DNA of 64,000 nt from Isoetes taiwanensis (Eukaryota; Streptophyta; Lycopodiopsida; Isoetales; Isoetaceae). Where the stretch lies: positions 14,065,748 through 14,129,747 of the forward strand of contig JAJEKV010000031.1 of assembly GCA_021234155.1 (NCBI GenBank), in the 5' to 3' direction. The notes under the pieces were generated by a model, which saw only the letters and a program-made list of their open reading frames with translations, was not told where the DNA came from and made no database searches. This document shows positions 10,297-21,619 of the stretch, piece by piece. Positions within the stretch are counted from its first letter, which is position 1, and each line of letters opens with the position of its first letter. A program made the translations under genes and the position numbers.

Positions 10297-13200
10297 TTAA
10301 TCGGGTGTAATGCAAATCTCACCCCTATTACCGACTTCGGGATGGACAAAAACCGCTTGCCTTTTAGTAACTTGTACTTCCGATGGCGGCCGGTGTATCA
10401 GCTCAAAGTAGTTACCCGTAATAACCTCATTACCACTATAAAATAAGTTTCCATAGTCATCCATAGTATCCGCTTCAAGTGCATGTTTCATTTTCGTGCA
10501 TTGAGGATATAATAAGGGACCCCCTCATGATTGTCCGGAGTGTGAATGCTCCAAAATAATCACCAACTGCGGTAGTGTCTCATCGATATTGTCGATGTCA
10601 TTTGCCCATAAATCCTCCACCTCATTCTCACCATCTCCAAGATCGATCCTATTAGTAGGCTCTAGTTTTCTCAACTCCCACCTGCCACAATGGTCAGCAG
10701 CCTCACAAGCAGGCCAATCAAAATTTATGTATGCCTTGCAAAAACATGAAAGAGGCCTGCACAATAACTTTGTTGGGTCATTTGCGTCTATTGACGACAC
10801 GCAATGAATTGATTGCACCCCTTTTACTGGAAGCACATCAAATCTTTGGGATCGATCAATGTCAGTCACCTCCCAAAATACCCTCTCCACATCTGATTTT
10901 TTCTCCCTCAAGACCTCACAAACAGTTGCTGCATTTTTTACTACCTTTCCATCCTTTTTTCTTTGTTCCGCTTCAAGCCACAGTTTATCAATTGCCCCTT
11001 CTCCATCGTGTGTGCCTTTCCCATGTCCTGAACCAAAGAAATTCCACTGCATTCTTATTTTATGTTGTTGATGATTGGGCTGCACACCCATCAGACCTAA
11101 CCAAATGATATTTCATATGGCCAGCACCATTCTCTTGCAACCATTTGAGGTGCATCTTGAATGCATCTTGTACGAAGTGTGTATCATGAATCTTGTCATC
11201 TGAAATAAACGAATGCACACATTTCCTCAATTTTCCATTTACTTTGAACATGGTAATATGAACCAAAATACTAATTTGTTCATTGTACTAATGTTGTGCT
11301 TGAATCTCATTAAATGGCTTCAAGGTATAATTCTCTGAGAAATCAACAATCGATAGCATCAATCATCACGGCGTGTTCGTGATGGATTCCTTAAACCGCT
11401 TGCTTTGCCAATGTGCCACAAAGTTGTGATATATAAACTTGGACATATGATCAAACATGCTGTCCAACATATCCTTTGTAACCGCCATTCTTGTCAATTA
11501 ACTTCAAATTTTCGGAAGTTCCCTTCTTCAAGGTTCATTTACATAATTATAAACTTGCCAATCAACAGATTCTTCAACACTTTCATCCTTTTCTCTAGGA
11601 CACAACTCAATTAATTTTTTCCCGCAACTTTCACATTTTGAGTTGATACATGCTAGCTTGTGCCACTCCTCACCTGCTGCCCTCTGGCATACCATGGCTC
11701 TCCAAAGCGTGCTCACATTATCAAAAATTTTCTTCTTGGCTTGACAAATTCCAGCATTAGCTTCTGAAGCACACACAATGCAATTGCAAAAACAATTCTC
11801 GTGAAATTTTGACCTCATCATATTGAATGCCTTCTTGAATAAATCTGCTTGCTCGTGCTTCACACAACAACATGTATTTCTCTCCTTTAGCTTTCGTATG
11901 CAAGAGGGTTTTAAGTATTCGAACTGTCTAATGCCGATCTTGACTTCTGGATGCTGATCAACAAAGCTCTGGTATAGTTCAGCCTGCAAAATTACAAGGT
12001 TAGAATCATTCACACATTCTGAAAATTTCACATCTATGTAAATTATCTCCCAAAACCTCACATCCTTACATAAAATGTACTCCATAGGAAGAATTCACAT
12101 ATTTTCTTGACATCTACAGTCCTACATTATTGTACATCACTTTCTCATGCTTACATCTATAACACATTTTGTAATTTGTTTTCAAGTTGGACTAAATGTA
12201 AATCATATCAACATTGACATCTACTACAATCCTACACTTTTTTACATATTCGTATGCCTACATCTTAAGCACATCTTAAAAGTTATTTACAGAAAAAAAC
12301 ATTTGCATTTACACTACAAGAAATGTAGGATAGATCTACATGACTACGCAGTCATAACTAGAGTACATTTGATGTTCACTGGACTGAATGCAGAACAGAT
12401 CTACTTGACTTTTACATTCCTAACCTAGAATTCTATTTAGACTAAAAATACTACCATACCTGTGTAACGTCAATGTATTGAATCGGTTCAGTCCTCTTCT
12501 CCATGACATCTCTGACTTTTGGTGACACTTTTGTATTATCTAACCAGAATTGAGCAACTCTGTCCTTCATAGCTTGATCTATGGCATTTCTTCTTGGCTT
12601 TCGACCTGCCAATGCCCATAAATTTGCTCCACACAATGACATCTTTTTTCTTCTTTCTGCTGCTAGCTTCATATTTCTAGGATGTAATTTGAGCAGTTTG
12701 GCTGCCAATGAAGTCTGTTGTAATTCTCCTTCCTTTCCAACCACCATGGCAAGAACAGAGTGTTTGGCTGCAAGTTTATCATTGCTATTAGCAGCTTTCA
12801 CTTCTTGAAGGCCATCCTTAAGGTTTTCCAATAAATTTCTCTTTACAATAGCCTCTTTAGGCTTTCCAAAAACAGGGTCAAATAAGAAGTGTAGCAATCT
12901 TTCAGCAAATGTATTTTGTTGTTTTGGATTCAACTTGGAAACTTGCTTTACTATGTGATCGACAGACTGATTCACCTTCCTTCTAATCTGTTTTGTCCCA
13001 TATCCAGCCTCACAATTCCTTTTTTTCGATCTTCTTTAGCTGTCCCCAGAAATGCATGATAAGTCCTCATCAAGAAAAGGATTAGAATTCGATGCTTCCG
13101 AAATTGTTTCTTCCATATGATCTGAAATTATTTCTTCCATATGCAAAGATCGATCTGTCGTGAAGAAAGAGGATTCCAATTCCTCAAGAAACCGTTTAGG

Positions 13201-13308
13201 AATAGTTTCAATCCGTTTGGGGGAGTTCAAAATTGCGCCAAATTTGTGGGTTGCCAATAATAATGGCGAAAACCTCTCACGTGGACAAGTTGCATTAATT
13301 GTGGGCAA
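10297..13308 (-). pseudogene. DDE-like transposase gene with DFSENY and SDGCAAQ motifs, disrupted
   Basis: The gene reads leftward. An acidic N-terminal block (13308-13036) is followed by a basic block with YGTKQIRRKV (about 13025-12460) that ends at a good donor (CAG, then GTATGG). The next exon starts after TTTTGCAG at 11983 and holds a cysteine cluster (TCCCVKHE, CFCNC, CESC). Further on come VDFSENYTLKPFNEIQAQH, SFISDDKIHD, YHLVRSDGCAAQ and then FFGSGHGKGTHDGEG. These motifs recur in a family of large uncharacterised proteins in animals and plants. Their order suits an RNase-H-fold nuclease with acidic residues in DFSENY, SDG and the HGKGxxDG segment. A few in-frame stops (before VDFSENY and after IQAQH) and frameshifts show that this copy is dead. 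It is the best candidate for the mobility gene of the surrounding block. Confidence 0.6.
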
Positions 13309-13386
13309 CTAATGTAGAATTTAAATTTTACCTTATAATCACTTTAGGCTAGTGTATATTTTTACATCATTATACAAAAAATATTG

Positions 13387-13413
13387 GACACCCTTTCATG
13401 CATCTACCCTGTC
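13387..13413 (-). repeat. right terminal inverted repeat of the 8.8-kb block
   Basis: The reverse complement matches the left end 4590-4616 at about 24 of 28 aligned positions, including an uninterrupted GCATGAAAGGG. It abuts the point where the LINE A frame stops making sense. Confidence 0.5.
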
Positions 13414-14723
13414 GGATTGTGTGATGCATGAGATGTGCGCCCGCACCTCCATGCTCAGAGAGCCAATCTTCCAACTGATCAATGTAAAGGCCAAAGAGTG
13501 TGGGGGAGAGGGCGCAACCCTGACACACTCCAATGCTACTGATCACCGGCTGTGCTGTCGATGTGATACGGCCTGAGCATGCCTCGTACAGCCTATATAC
13601 TGCATTCTGCAAGTTCAGGGGGGTCCCCAGCTACCGCAATCTGTCCCATAGCTTGTTGCGGGGTACTGTGTCGAACGCTTTTGCAAAATCCATGAAACAA
13701 CAAAGCGTGTTCTCGCGGCATGATTCCTCGCTATCCTCAATCAATGTGCGCAGAGTGAAGATATGATCAATGGTGGAATGTCTGGGCCGAAAACCTGCCT
13801 GCGTAAGAGCTCGCACCTTCGTTTCCTCTGCCCATATTGTCAGCCGCTGCTCAAGGATGCCAGCCAACAGTTTTGCAAAGAGAGAGCTGACCATAATAGT
13901 ATGGTAGTTGGCCGGGCATTGAGGGTCCCCTGCTTTGTATATGGGCACTACTCTACTAGTGGTCCATTGCGTAGGGAAGCCTTCTCGCAATGCTTTATTG
14001 AATAATGTCGTGAGGACAGGCACCAGTGGAGGCCCAGTCCATTTTAGAAATTCTGCCTGCATGCCATCTAAATCTGCTGCCTTCCCATTATAGCTAGACG
14101 CTGTAGGCCCATGATGACATCCCCCTCTGTGATAACAAGGCCATGCCTATCTGTGGAGGGACTGCTGCCCGGCCCCCAAGTGGGTCGTACAGCTGTTGCA
14201 AGTAATGTACCCATTGCTCCGAGGTGATGTTCCCCGTGGGCTGTGCAGGCTTGCTCAAGACCCTTCTCCAGAATGCCCTGGGGTGCCAGTCCAGGAGATC
14301 AAACGTCTGTTGCTGATGCTCTGCGAGGTATCTGGCCTTCTTGTTCTTGAGAAAGGAGCGGTATTGACTGACGGCCTGTGGGCGGGAGATGGGATCAGTG
14401 ACTTGCCGGAGTGTGTGTTTGAGCTCCCGACACTCATCATCAAACCATCTGTTGCGGGGGAAGGTGGTAGTGCCTGAGGTTCACCGTGAGCGGCCTCTCC
14501 CAAAGCATCTTTCCGCAGCCGTCAGAAGCAGGTGAGTCAGCTAAGCAGATTGCTCTTGAAGTGTGGGGAGTTGCAGCGGTCCCGCCAGATCATGCTCAAG
14601 CAGCTGGGCATAGGTCCCTGCACGGTCGTAGTCCAGGCGCAGCTGGGGCACCCGGTGTGTTGAGGCAGTAGATGCACGGGGAGCCTCCCAATAAGCAACA
14701 TCAACATCCAACAAACTACTCAA
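13413..14723 (-). pseudogene. LINE A, 5' half: endonuclease-RT linker and RT fingers/palm
   Basis: Reading leftward, the linker holds VPQLRLDYDRAGTYAQLL, then RNRWFDDECRELK and, further on, AFWRR, all typical of the region between the LINE endonuclease and RT. RT then follows with EGFPTQWTTSRVVPIYKAGD, then NYHTIMVSS, AGFRPRHSTIDHI, CCFMDFAKAFDTVPR (the first catalytic Asp motif) and GVCQGCALSPTLFGLYIDQLEDWL. The frame ends at GAHLMHHTIRQ, immediately before where the YVDD active site should be. That active site begins LINE A's other half at 4303. Two frame changes occur. The upstream end at 14694 meets a 558-bp tandem repeat, so the endonuclease is lost. Confidence 0.75.
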
Positions 14724-15810
14724 TGTACAAATGGTCCCCTTAAATTTAAGCCCTCATAAATTTAAGTAAGTTTCAAGCTTTGACTACTTCCAAATACATT
14801 AACACAATGAACAAGATAACTTGACAACCATATCAAAAAAATACATGACCAATATGGGAATTCTCTGCTGTCCTATTACTAAATTGATCCTCAACTCCAA
14901 CAGTCTTCAATTTAATTATAATACATCACTTACAATTTCATCTTTCCAATTCAATGTTAGCAACAACTTCCAAATTTCCAAACACACTCAATTCTCTAGC
15001 TTTAGCACAAATCTAGCACCCATTCAGAAAGCAAGTAGCGGCCTCACAAATATCAAGCAGACCTCAAGCCTCAACTACTTTCTAATGCCTTTATGTTTGC
15101 CAACCATAACTTGACCAAGGATACTATTTCTTTGATACTATTTCAAGCATCCCATTGGCCTATATTTCTCTGCCATGCTATTGCTAAATTAATCCAGAAC
15201 TCCAACAGTCTTCAATTTAATTATATAAAATACATCCCTTACATCTTTCCAAGCAACATCAACATCCAACAAACTACTCAATATACAAATGGTCCCCTTA
15301 AATTTAAGCCCTCACAAATTTAAGTTTGTTTCAAGCTTTGACTACTTCCAAATACATCAACACAATGAAAGGATAACTTGACAACCATATCAAAAAAATC
15401 CATGACCAGTATGGAAATTCTCTGCTATCCTATTACTAACTTGATCCTCAACTCCAACAGTTCAATTTAATTATAACATACATCACTTACAATTTCATCT
15501 TTCCAATTCAATGTTAGCAACAATTTTCAAATTTCCAAACACACTCAATTCTCTAGCTTTAGCACAAATCTAGCACCCATTCAGAAAACAAGTAGCTGCC
15601 TCAATATCAAACAGACCTCAAGCCTCAACTACTTTCTAATGCCTTTATGTTTGCCAACCATAACTTGACCAAGGATACTATTTCTTTGATACTATTCCAA
15701 GCATCCCATTGATCTATATTTCTCTGCCATGCTATTGCTAAATTGATCCTGAACTCCAACAGTCTTCAATTTAATTACATAACATACATCCCTTACATCT
15801 TTCCAATTCA
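14694..15810. repeat. tandem direct duplication, two 558-bp units
   Basis: AGCAACATCAACATCCAAC begins both units, at 14694 and 15252. The copies stay alignable to about 15810 with scattered substitutions and small indels. They are AT-rich and non-coding. The first unit begins exactly where LINE A ends. Confidence 0.8.
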
Positions 15811-16839
15811 ATCTTACCAACAACTTTCTTTCTCTTTAGCATTCAATTTGCCAACACACTCAATTCTCTAGCTTTAACACAAATCTACCACCTATTCAGA
15901 AATCAACCAGCTGCCACAAACCTTCAATCGCCAAAATGCCTCAAACCTTCAATCGCCACAACAAAGCTATGACAAAAAGGCCGAACAAAACTTTGGAACA
16001 CTAAAACCCAGACCCACTTAAAAAAAACACAGTCTTCCTTACCTGGTTCCCCTTCCACGACCATGTCCTTCCATGTGTCTAGCCGCATTTAACACTGTCT
16101 ACTCCGACCACCATAACTAAAAGCTCGAGATCGCAATCTATAAACACAGGTCTGCTCAGAAAGAATGCATAGCAAATACCACGAAGCTCTGATTCCTCGT
16201 TCCTTGTTCCCCTAATCTCCAACTTCGACTTGGATGATTGAGATGAAAAGCCCCAAATTTCCATCCACTTTCAACGGCCAATAATTAAACCCCTCTTTCT
16301 CACACATTCCTTGCACCTCCTGCCTACAATCAACCGCCAAGATTTGCTCCTCCATTTTCATCCAACGGTTCAGAAACATGCCTTATGTCCCCATCCATGG
16401 CTACACCTCTGCAACAAATCCTACATACATCAATCTCCCATGACCTGTCATCATCTGGACCCTTGCCTTTTAAGCAGATGGTGGGGATTAAGGGTGAACC
16501 CATGGGCATACATGTATGGGGTGCGAATGGGGGGGGCATGAGAAACCTCCCTCATCCTAATAACTATATACATATTAGGATAGGATATAAGTTTTCGTAC
16601 TATCAATGGGTCTAACCACGATTCCGTTAATTTGAGATTATTCCACATTTTATTTTTTTGAAAATGGCATAAAAATGCGTCTTTCACACTTGATTTTGAG
16701 GTTCTTTGGAGTAACAAATATGATTTTAAGGCTTTAAATGCCAAAGAATCTGGTTTTGATCAAAGCATTAAAATATGAACATAAATATGCATTAAAAATT
16801 AATTTTATGAAAATTTCGCAGAAATATAGTAGAAAAATG
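15811..16839. other. no gene recognised
   Basis: Mixed-composition DNA with only short open stretches and no recognisable protein, RNA gene or repeat. Confidence 0.4.
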
Positions 16840-17350
16840 GTCTATTTACATGAACTTTAGTTGTAGAAAAGTTAAGATTCTAACCTTTTAGACCAATATA
16901 TTAGGTCTAATTCGAGATCACATTGCAAGGACAGAGACCCTTCTATGCTATATCTCGCGCTTAGCATGAGAATTGATGCAAAAATACAAATTTTAGTTGT
17001 AAAAAAACTAAGATTCCGACCTTTCAGATCAATATATTATGTCCAATTGGAGGTGGCAATGGCAAGGATGGCACACTCTTCTTTGCCACATCACGCGCTA
17101 AGCGCGAGGGTTAATGCAAGAATTTAAAATTTAGTTGTACAAATTAGATGGCACATGGCAAGAATAGCAACCCATTCTCTGTCACATCTCGCGCTATACG
17201 CGGGGTTAATGCAAAAATACAAATTCATGTTGTAAAAAAAACTAAGAATTTAACCTTTCATATCAATATACTTAGTCCAATTGGATGTCGTATGACAAGA
17301 ATAATAAACCTTCTCTGCCACATCTCGCGCTTAGCGTGACAAGGCAAAAT
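16840..17350 (+). repeat. about four diverged tandem units of about 137 bp
   Basis: Each unit ends with a form of TCTGCCACATCTCGCGCTTAGC, at about 16953, 17091, 17187 and 17322. Each carries TTAGTTGTA(A)AA and an AATATATTAGGTCCAATT-like segment. The third unit is about 40 bp short. The CGCGCTTAGCGCG core is itself nearly palindromic. Confidence 0.65.
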
Positions 17351-17417
17351 GGGGGACCCCTTTTCCTTTTCTTTTCCCTTTTTTTTAGCTAAAGCGCGAG
17401 ATGTGGCAGAGAAGGAT
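17310..17417. repeat. inverted repeat, 27-bp arms, about 50-bp loop
   Basis: CCTTCTCTGCCACATCTCGC at 17309 onward is repeated in inverted form at 17389-17417, with one extra base in the arm. The left arm is the end of the last 137-bp unit, so the array ends in a foldback. Confidence 0.7.
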
Positions 17418-17739
17418 CTAGCAGTCACCTTTCGCTTCCCCTCATTTCTCATAAAATCTGAAAGCAGATAATTAAAAGCATTCCAAGAGTATTATACAGG
17501 AACTTAATCGATTTGACAATACCCATTTCTCAATTTCAAGCCTGAAAGCACCCATGTCATCCATTATAGCTAAGAATTTCTGGATAGATGAAGAAAAGAG
17601 GTGATTTTCTTACCTCAATTTGCAAAGAGCTGAAGAGCTTTGATTTCTCTTGCATGGCTGCTTCACCAAGGTAAATCTATCAAACACTTGCCAAACTAGC
17701 GCCCATCGAACTCATAGAAGATAAGAATAGGAGCTCGCG

Positions 17740-17900
17740 CGTTGAGGCTCTAGTTGAGGCGCCAAGAGTTCGTATTGGTGCCAGGTGCCAAGAGCTCACT
17801 CAGCACTAGGCGCCAGGAACTCGCATTGGCCGCTAGGCGCCAGGGGAAGAAAAAAGAGAGAAACAATAAAATTCGTCTGGCCGCTAGGCGCCAGGCGTCA
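17740..17900. repeat. short repeats of a GGCGCCAGG-type word
   Basis: Variants of TAGGCGCCAGG and AAGAGCTC / GGAACTCGCATTGGCCGC recur at about 17757, 17780, 17808, 17834 and 17886. No coding role is visible. Confidence 0.45.
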
Positions 17901-17954
17901 GATAAAGACGCTCCCATTCAAGAAGAAAAAAGAACCAACTTAACCCCAAAATTT

Positions 17955-18175
17955 GTATTCCGTGGGAAGCCCATAACACTCGGCGGGAAATCCAAATTTT
18001 AATAGTAGGCGGGAAACTGAAAAGTAATACTGGGCGGGAAGCTTAAAACCAACACTCGGGGGGAAACCAAAAATTAGAACTATGCGGGAACCCTGAAACT
18101 GACAACCCCGAAACTGACAACTGAAACTGACACATGGGACCCCGAAACTAACAACCCCGAAACTCATACCCGGTG
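17955..18175. repeat. minisatellite of about 25 bp carrying GGCGGGAAA
   Basis: GGCGGGAAA or close variants occur at about 17963, 17982, 18008, 18033, 18059 and 18084, spaced 19 then 25-26 bp. They are followed by repeats of CCCCGAAACTGACAA. On the minus strand the core reads TTTCCCGCC, the consensus E2F site. Whether it works as a promoter cannot be judged. Confidence 0.55.
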
Positions 18176-21100
18176 GGTTCAAAATCGTGGAATAATTTCA
18201 AATTAATAGAATCGTGGTTGTCTACCAACTATGGTTTACCAACATTTGGGAGTAAAATCTGAGATTCAGAAGATCAATATCTAAAGTTATAAGTTAGAAA
18301 AAGTCAAAACAAAATCTTGTCCATTCAAGTCGAATTCAATTATCATAATCTACTAATTTATTTTCATCACATGATGAGGTATTCGTGTCTTTAATGCACA
18401 CCTTGTTTGAGATTTTACCATGTCAATTAACATGTCGCACGAATGGCAATGTGCACCTAGTCCAAAGTCATGAAGTCTAAAGCTAAATTCCTTGCCTAAC
18501 AGGCTTTCGATGAAGCTCACCATTGTTTTAGAACTTCAATAATGTGTTGAACTAAATTTTAAATCTTCTTTCAGTCTTGCTTGGGGGTTCTCTTCTAGCC
18601 TTTCAATTTTCTGATTTGAAAACATTATGTAGTTTTTCCATCTATTGGTCAGCTTCAAAGGGAATCCAAAAGAGCAATTGCCACTCTTAATTATCAGCCC
18701 ATTGGGTATGCCCCCTTTTGCGGGGATGGCCATGCAAATCTTTGGCCCTTTGACTATGGAATTTGAGACGTATGCACCTAGAGTGTTATAAATTACTTTA
18801 AAAACTCAGGTTCCAACATATCTGGAGGTAAGTGTTCGAACCATCATGGAATCTTGATGGCTGAATAATTCCCCTTAAAAGAGTGTGTTGCATGAGTCGT
18901 CATCTTGTCAACCCGCATCCTCACTATCAAAGAGGATGAGAAAGAAGTTACCACCGAGTGCCTTTAGTGATTCATGTTGAGGTAAACCTAACTTCTTCGC
19001 AATGTGCCAGTAGCCAATATTCTAGCTTTCAAACGTCCAGGAAACCTCCTACAGAGAAGCTTATAACATATCGTGACACCATGTTCTCCACTAATTTTGC
19101 ATGCATGCATCTATCTCCGCTATTGGAAAGTTAGGCTGCTCATCTACTTCCGTATTTTCGACATTGTCAATTCCCTCCCCCTTTTTTTCTAGATTGGTTG
19201 CACCTACTCACCCATTCTTGGTAGTTTCTATTGGTATCTTATTCTTTATCCACTCTGAGAATCAGGGCTTGTTCACTCTTGCTATATGACATTATTCTTC
19301 CAACCCCATTGTGTTACTCTTTACACCACCTCTAACCATGTCTTAGTTTGCAATATTGTTATTCCCTTCTCTTCTTATGGTCTTTGAATCATTATTACGC
19401 ATCTCTACACCACCTAAGTGAACTTTGAGCCCTTAAATTGCATTTTTTATCCCTTATTCCTGCTCAATATGGTCCTTTGTGGGATTCATTTTACTCGAAC
19501 CTTCACGGGGAGAAATTATAGAAGAAAGAGTGGCAGAGGACTTACCTGATGTAGCTTTAGTAACAATAGTGGCTTGTTATGATGGTCTTTTTGCGCCTAT
19601 GCAATGATGAAATACCTTCCCTTTTGCGATTCTTGTTGCATCTTTACATTTCTCTTCCTCTATTACTTCCATTGATGTTGCGGATTTGCCCTTCATTTCT
19701 GTTAGTTTATCCTTTGCTTCTCTTTCTTTCACATTTCCATCAGTTTACTACATCTTCATGACTGAGTCTGCCATGCTTGATTTAGCCAATTTTTTCTGCC
19801 CATGAAAACTACGTCTTGCCCATAACATTGCATTTTCAATTTTTGAAGCGCCTCAATAGCATTCACACATGTTTTGGGGGCCATGTCTTTGCCTACTTTT
19901 ACGTTCCCTGCTCCACTGACGTTTGCCCCTTTTGGAAGTGGATTGTACTGTGTGGAGTAGAAGCTCCACAATTTGGCCCAGAATTCTTATCAGATAAGCT
20001 ATGAACCTAATTTACCTGATGTAGAGCAAAGCCCCAAAATCTGGAACCGATTTCCAGCCTGATATAATGATGGTAGGATCTAGCAGGGTTCTTGGGGCCG
20101 TTGAAAGCATTTGGGTTCCGACAGCCGCCATAATGGCATGTTCATATGCGCGTATGCATATCTTGTTTCAGTACTAACAAATGGTGTCACCAACATTGGC
20201 GTATTCGATGCTGCCAAATGGTGTCACCAATATTGATGTGTTGGGTCCTGCACCCAACTACATTAGATTGAATGTGGCTCTTGGTCTCAAACTCGACATA
20301 TATTTGTTCTGACTAATGTGTCACCACTAAATCAAATGCCCAAATTAAATGAATGCCAAAAGTTTGGATTGCTTTTGCAAATTTGTACATTTGATTATAA
20401 CTTATTATCCCTAAACGAATGCCAAAAAAATGTATTGCTTCACAAAATTTGTGCCCTTTTGCGTTAACTCTTTTAATTTTAATTTCCTTCATTTAGTTGC
20501 TTTTTAACTCTTTTGATTTTAATCTGCCTAGTTTAATTACTTTTTGTTCCTATAGTATATGCTTTTGTTCCTATTCTGTATACGTAAAGTTGGGTTAGGT
20601 GAAATTCATGCAAAAAATCGAGGTAAAATTTTCAAAAGCCTTCAATAAAACAGCTGAAAGCGGAGTAAGACTACAAAAATCGTTGTGTAAAATAGCAGAA
20701 ACTGGAGAATGCCACCATAAACAGGTCGCGTTTGATTCAAACTATTACTAGCATTCCTGAAAATTAGTCTTGCCATGTGGCAGAGCATGGTTGGGCCCAA
20801 CTTTGCGTGCTATATATGTAACTTGTCTGACCACGTTTTAGAACAAGATCAAAATCAGAACATAAGACTAAAAAGACGATAGTTCAGATTCTAGAATGTT
20901 CATATACAAAATTTAATCTTTTGTAAATCGGATTGATTGTGCCATCTATTGTTTGTACCATGAGTTCACAGGAAAATTGAACCATTTTTATAATATGATG
21001 TGCTTCAATGCCAGGTTCAATAGCATAATAGCATATTTAGGATCACCTTTGACATCTACGATCACTAAATATCCATGAATTTTATCACAGAAGATTTAAT

Positions 21101-21619
21101 CACAGAAGATTTATTACAAGTTCCACCTAGAATCGACCTCAGAATCGCCTAGTCTACACAAGCTCAAGAACTCAACAATCAGAAATAATTATAGACGTAA
21201 GTTTTGTCCCGTTGATTTTGATAATCAACGAGTGCTTTAATTCAAAACATGCTCTGCAAAATGTGTCTTTTGACTCTTAATGATACAGACAGATTACGGT
21301 CATAAACAAGTTTCTAAAAAACAGTTCCATTAAAAATAGATCAGAAGCTAACACGTTAACCAAAATTTCTCATCATACTTCACAAACTTCAGCATTAACT
21401 GGGGCATAAAAACTCATATGCCCAACATATCCTTATATACCCTCCTATCAAAAAACCAGGGCAGCATTACGCTGCAATATCATGTAAAAGACCATCCATG
21501 CTCTGGCTGAAACCTGTTTTTGCTTTTCCCTAGTGTTAAACTACTAACTGCAGGAACAGATAATAAATAGGAATGACCAAATTACCTACACAGGCAACAC
21601 CATCATAAGCAGACAGTGC
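18176..21619. other. no supported gene; possible decayed minus-strand reading
   Basis: AT-rich sequence. Short minus-strand frames at 18733-18536 and 19971-19756 read like protein but match nothing I recognise, and stops lie all around. The last part (21540-21619) should be the eIF4A 3'UTR and terminator region. Confidence 0.35.

Larger units (their letters stand above)
4590..13413. mobile_element. candidate DNA transposon carrying transposase-like, Ulp1-like and coiled-coil/RING genes
   Basis: The two limits are an imperfect inverted repeat. The left (4590-4616) reads GTC-GGGTAGA-a-GCATGAAAGGGG-TG. The reverse complement of the right (13387-13413) reads GACAGGGTAGA-t-GCATGAAAGGG-TG. The block sits inside a LINE whose reading frame stops at its right edge and resumes near its left edge. 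A minus-strand transposase-like gene occupies 10297-13308 and plus-strand genes occupy 4908-8970, so the two sets converge. The boundaries are inferred: no clear target duplication was seen, and about 280 bp of other sequence separates the left end from the LINE. The family is not one I can name. Confidence 0.5.

Noticed and set aside
17640-17690. Possible first exon ATGGCTGCTTCACCAAG followed by GTAAAT
   Set aside because: Only six codons, with no downstream exon found.
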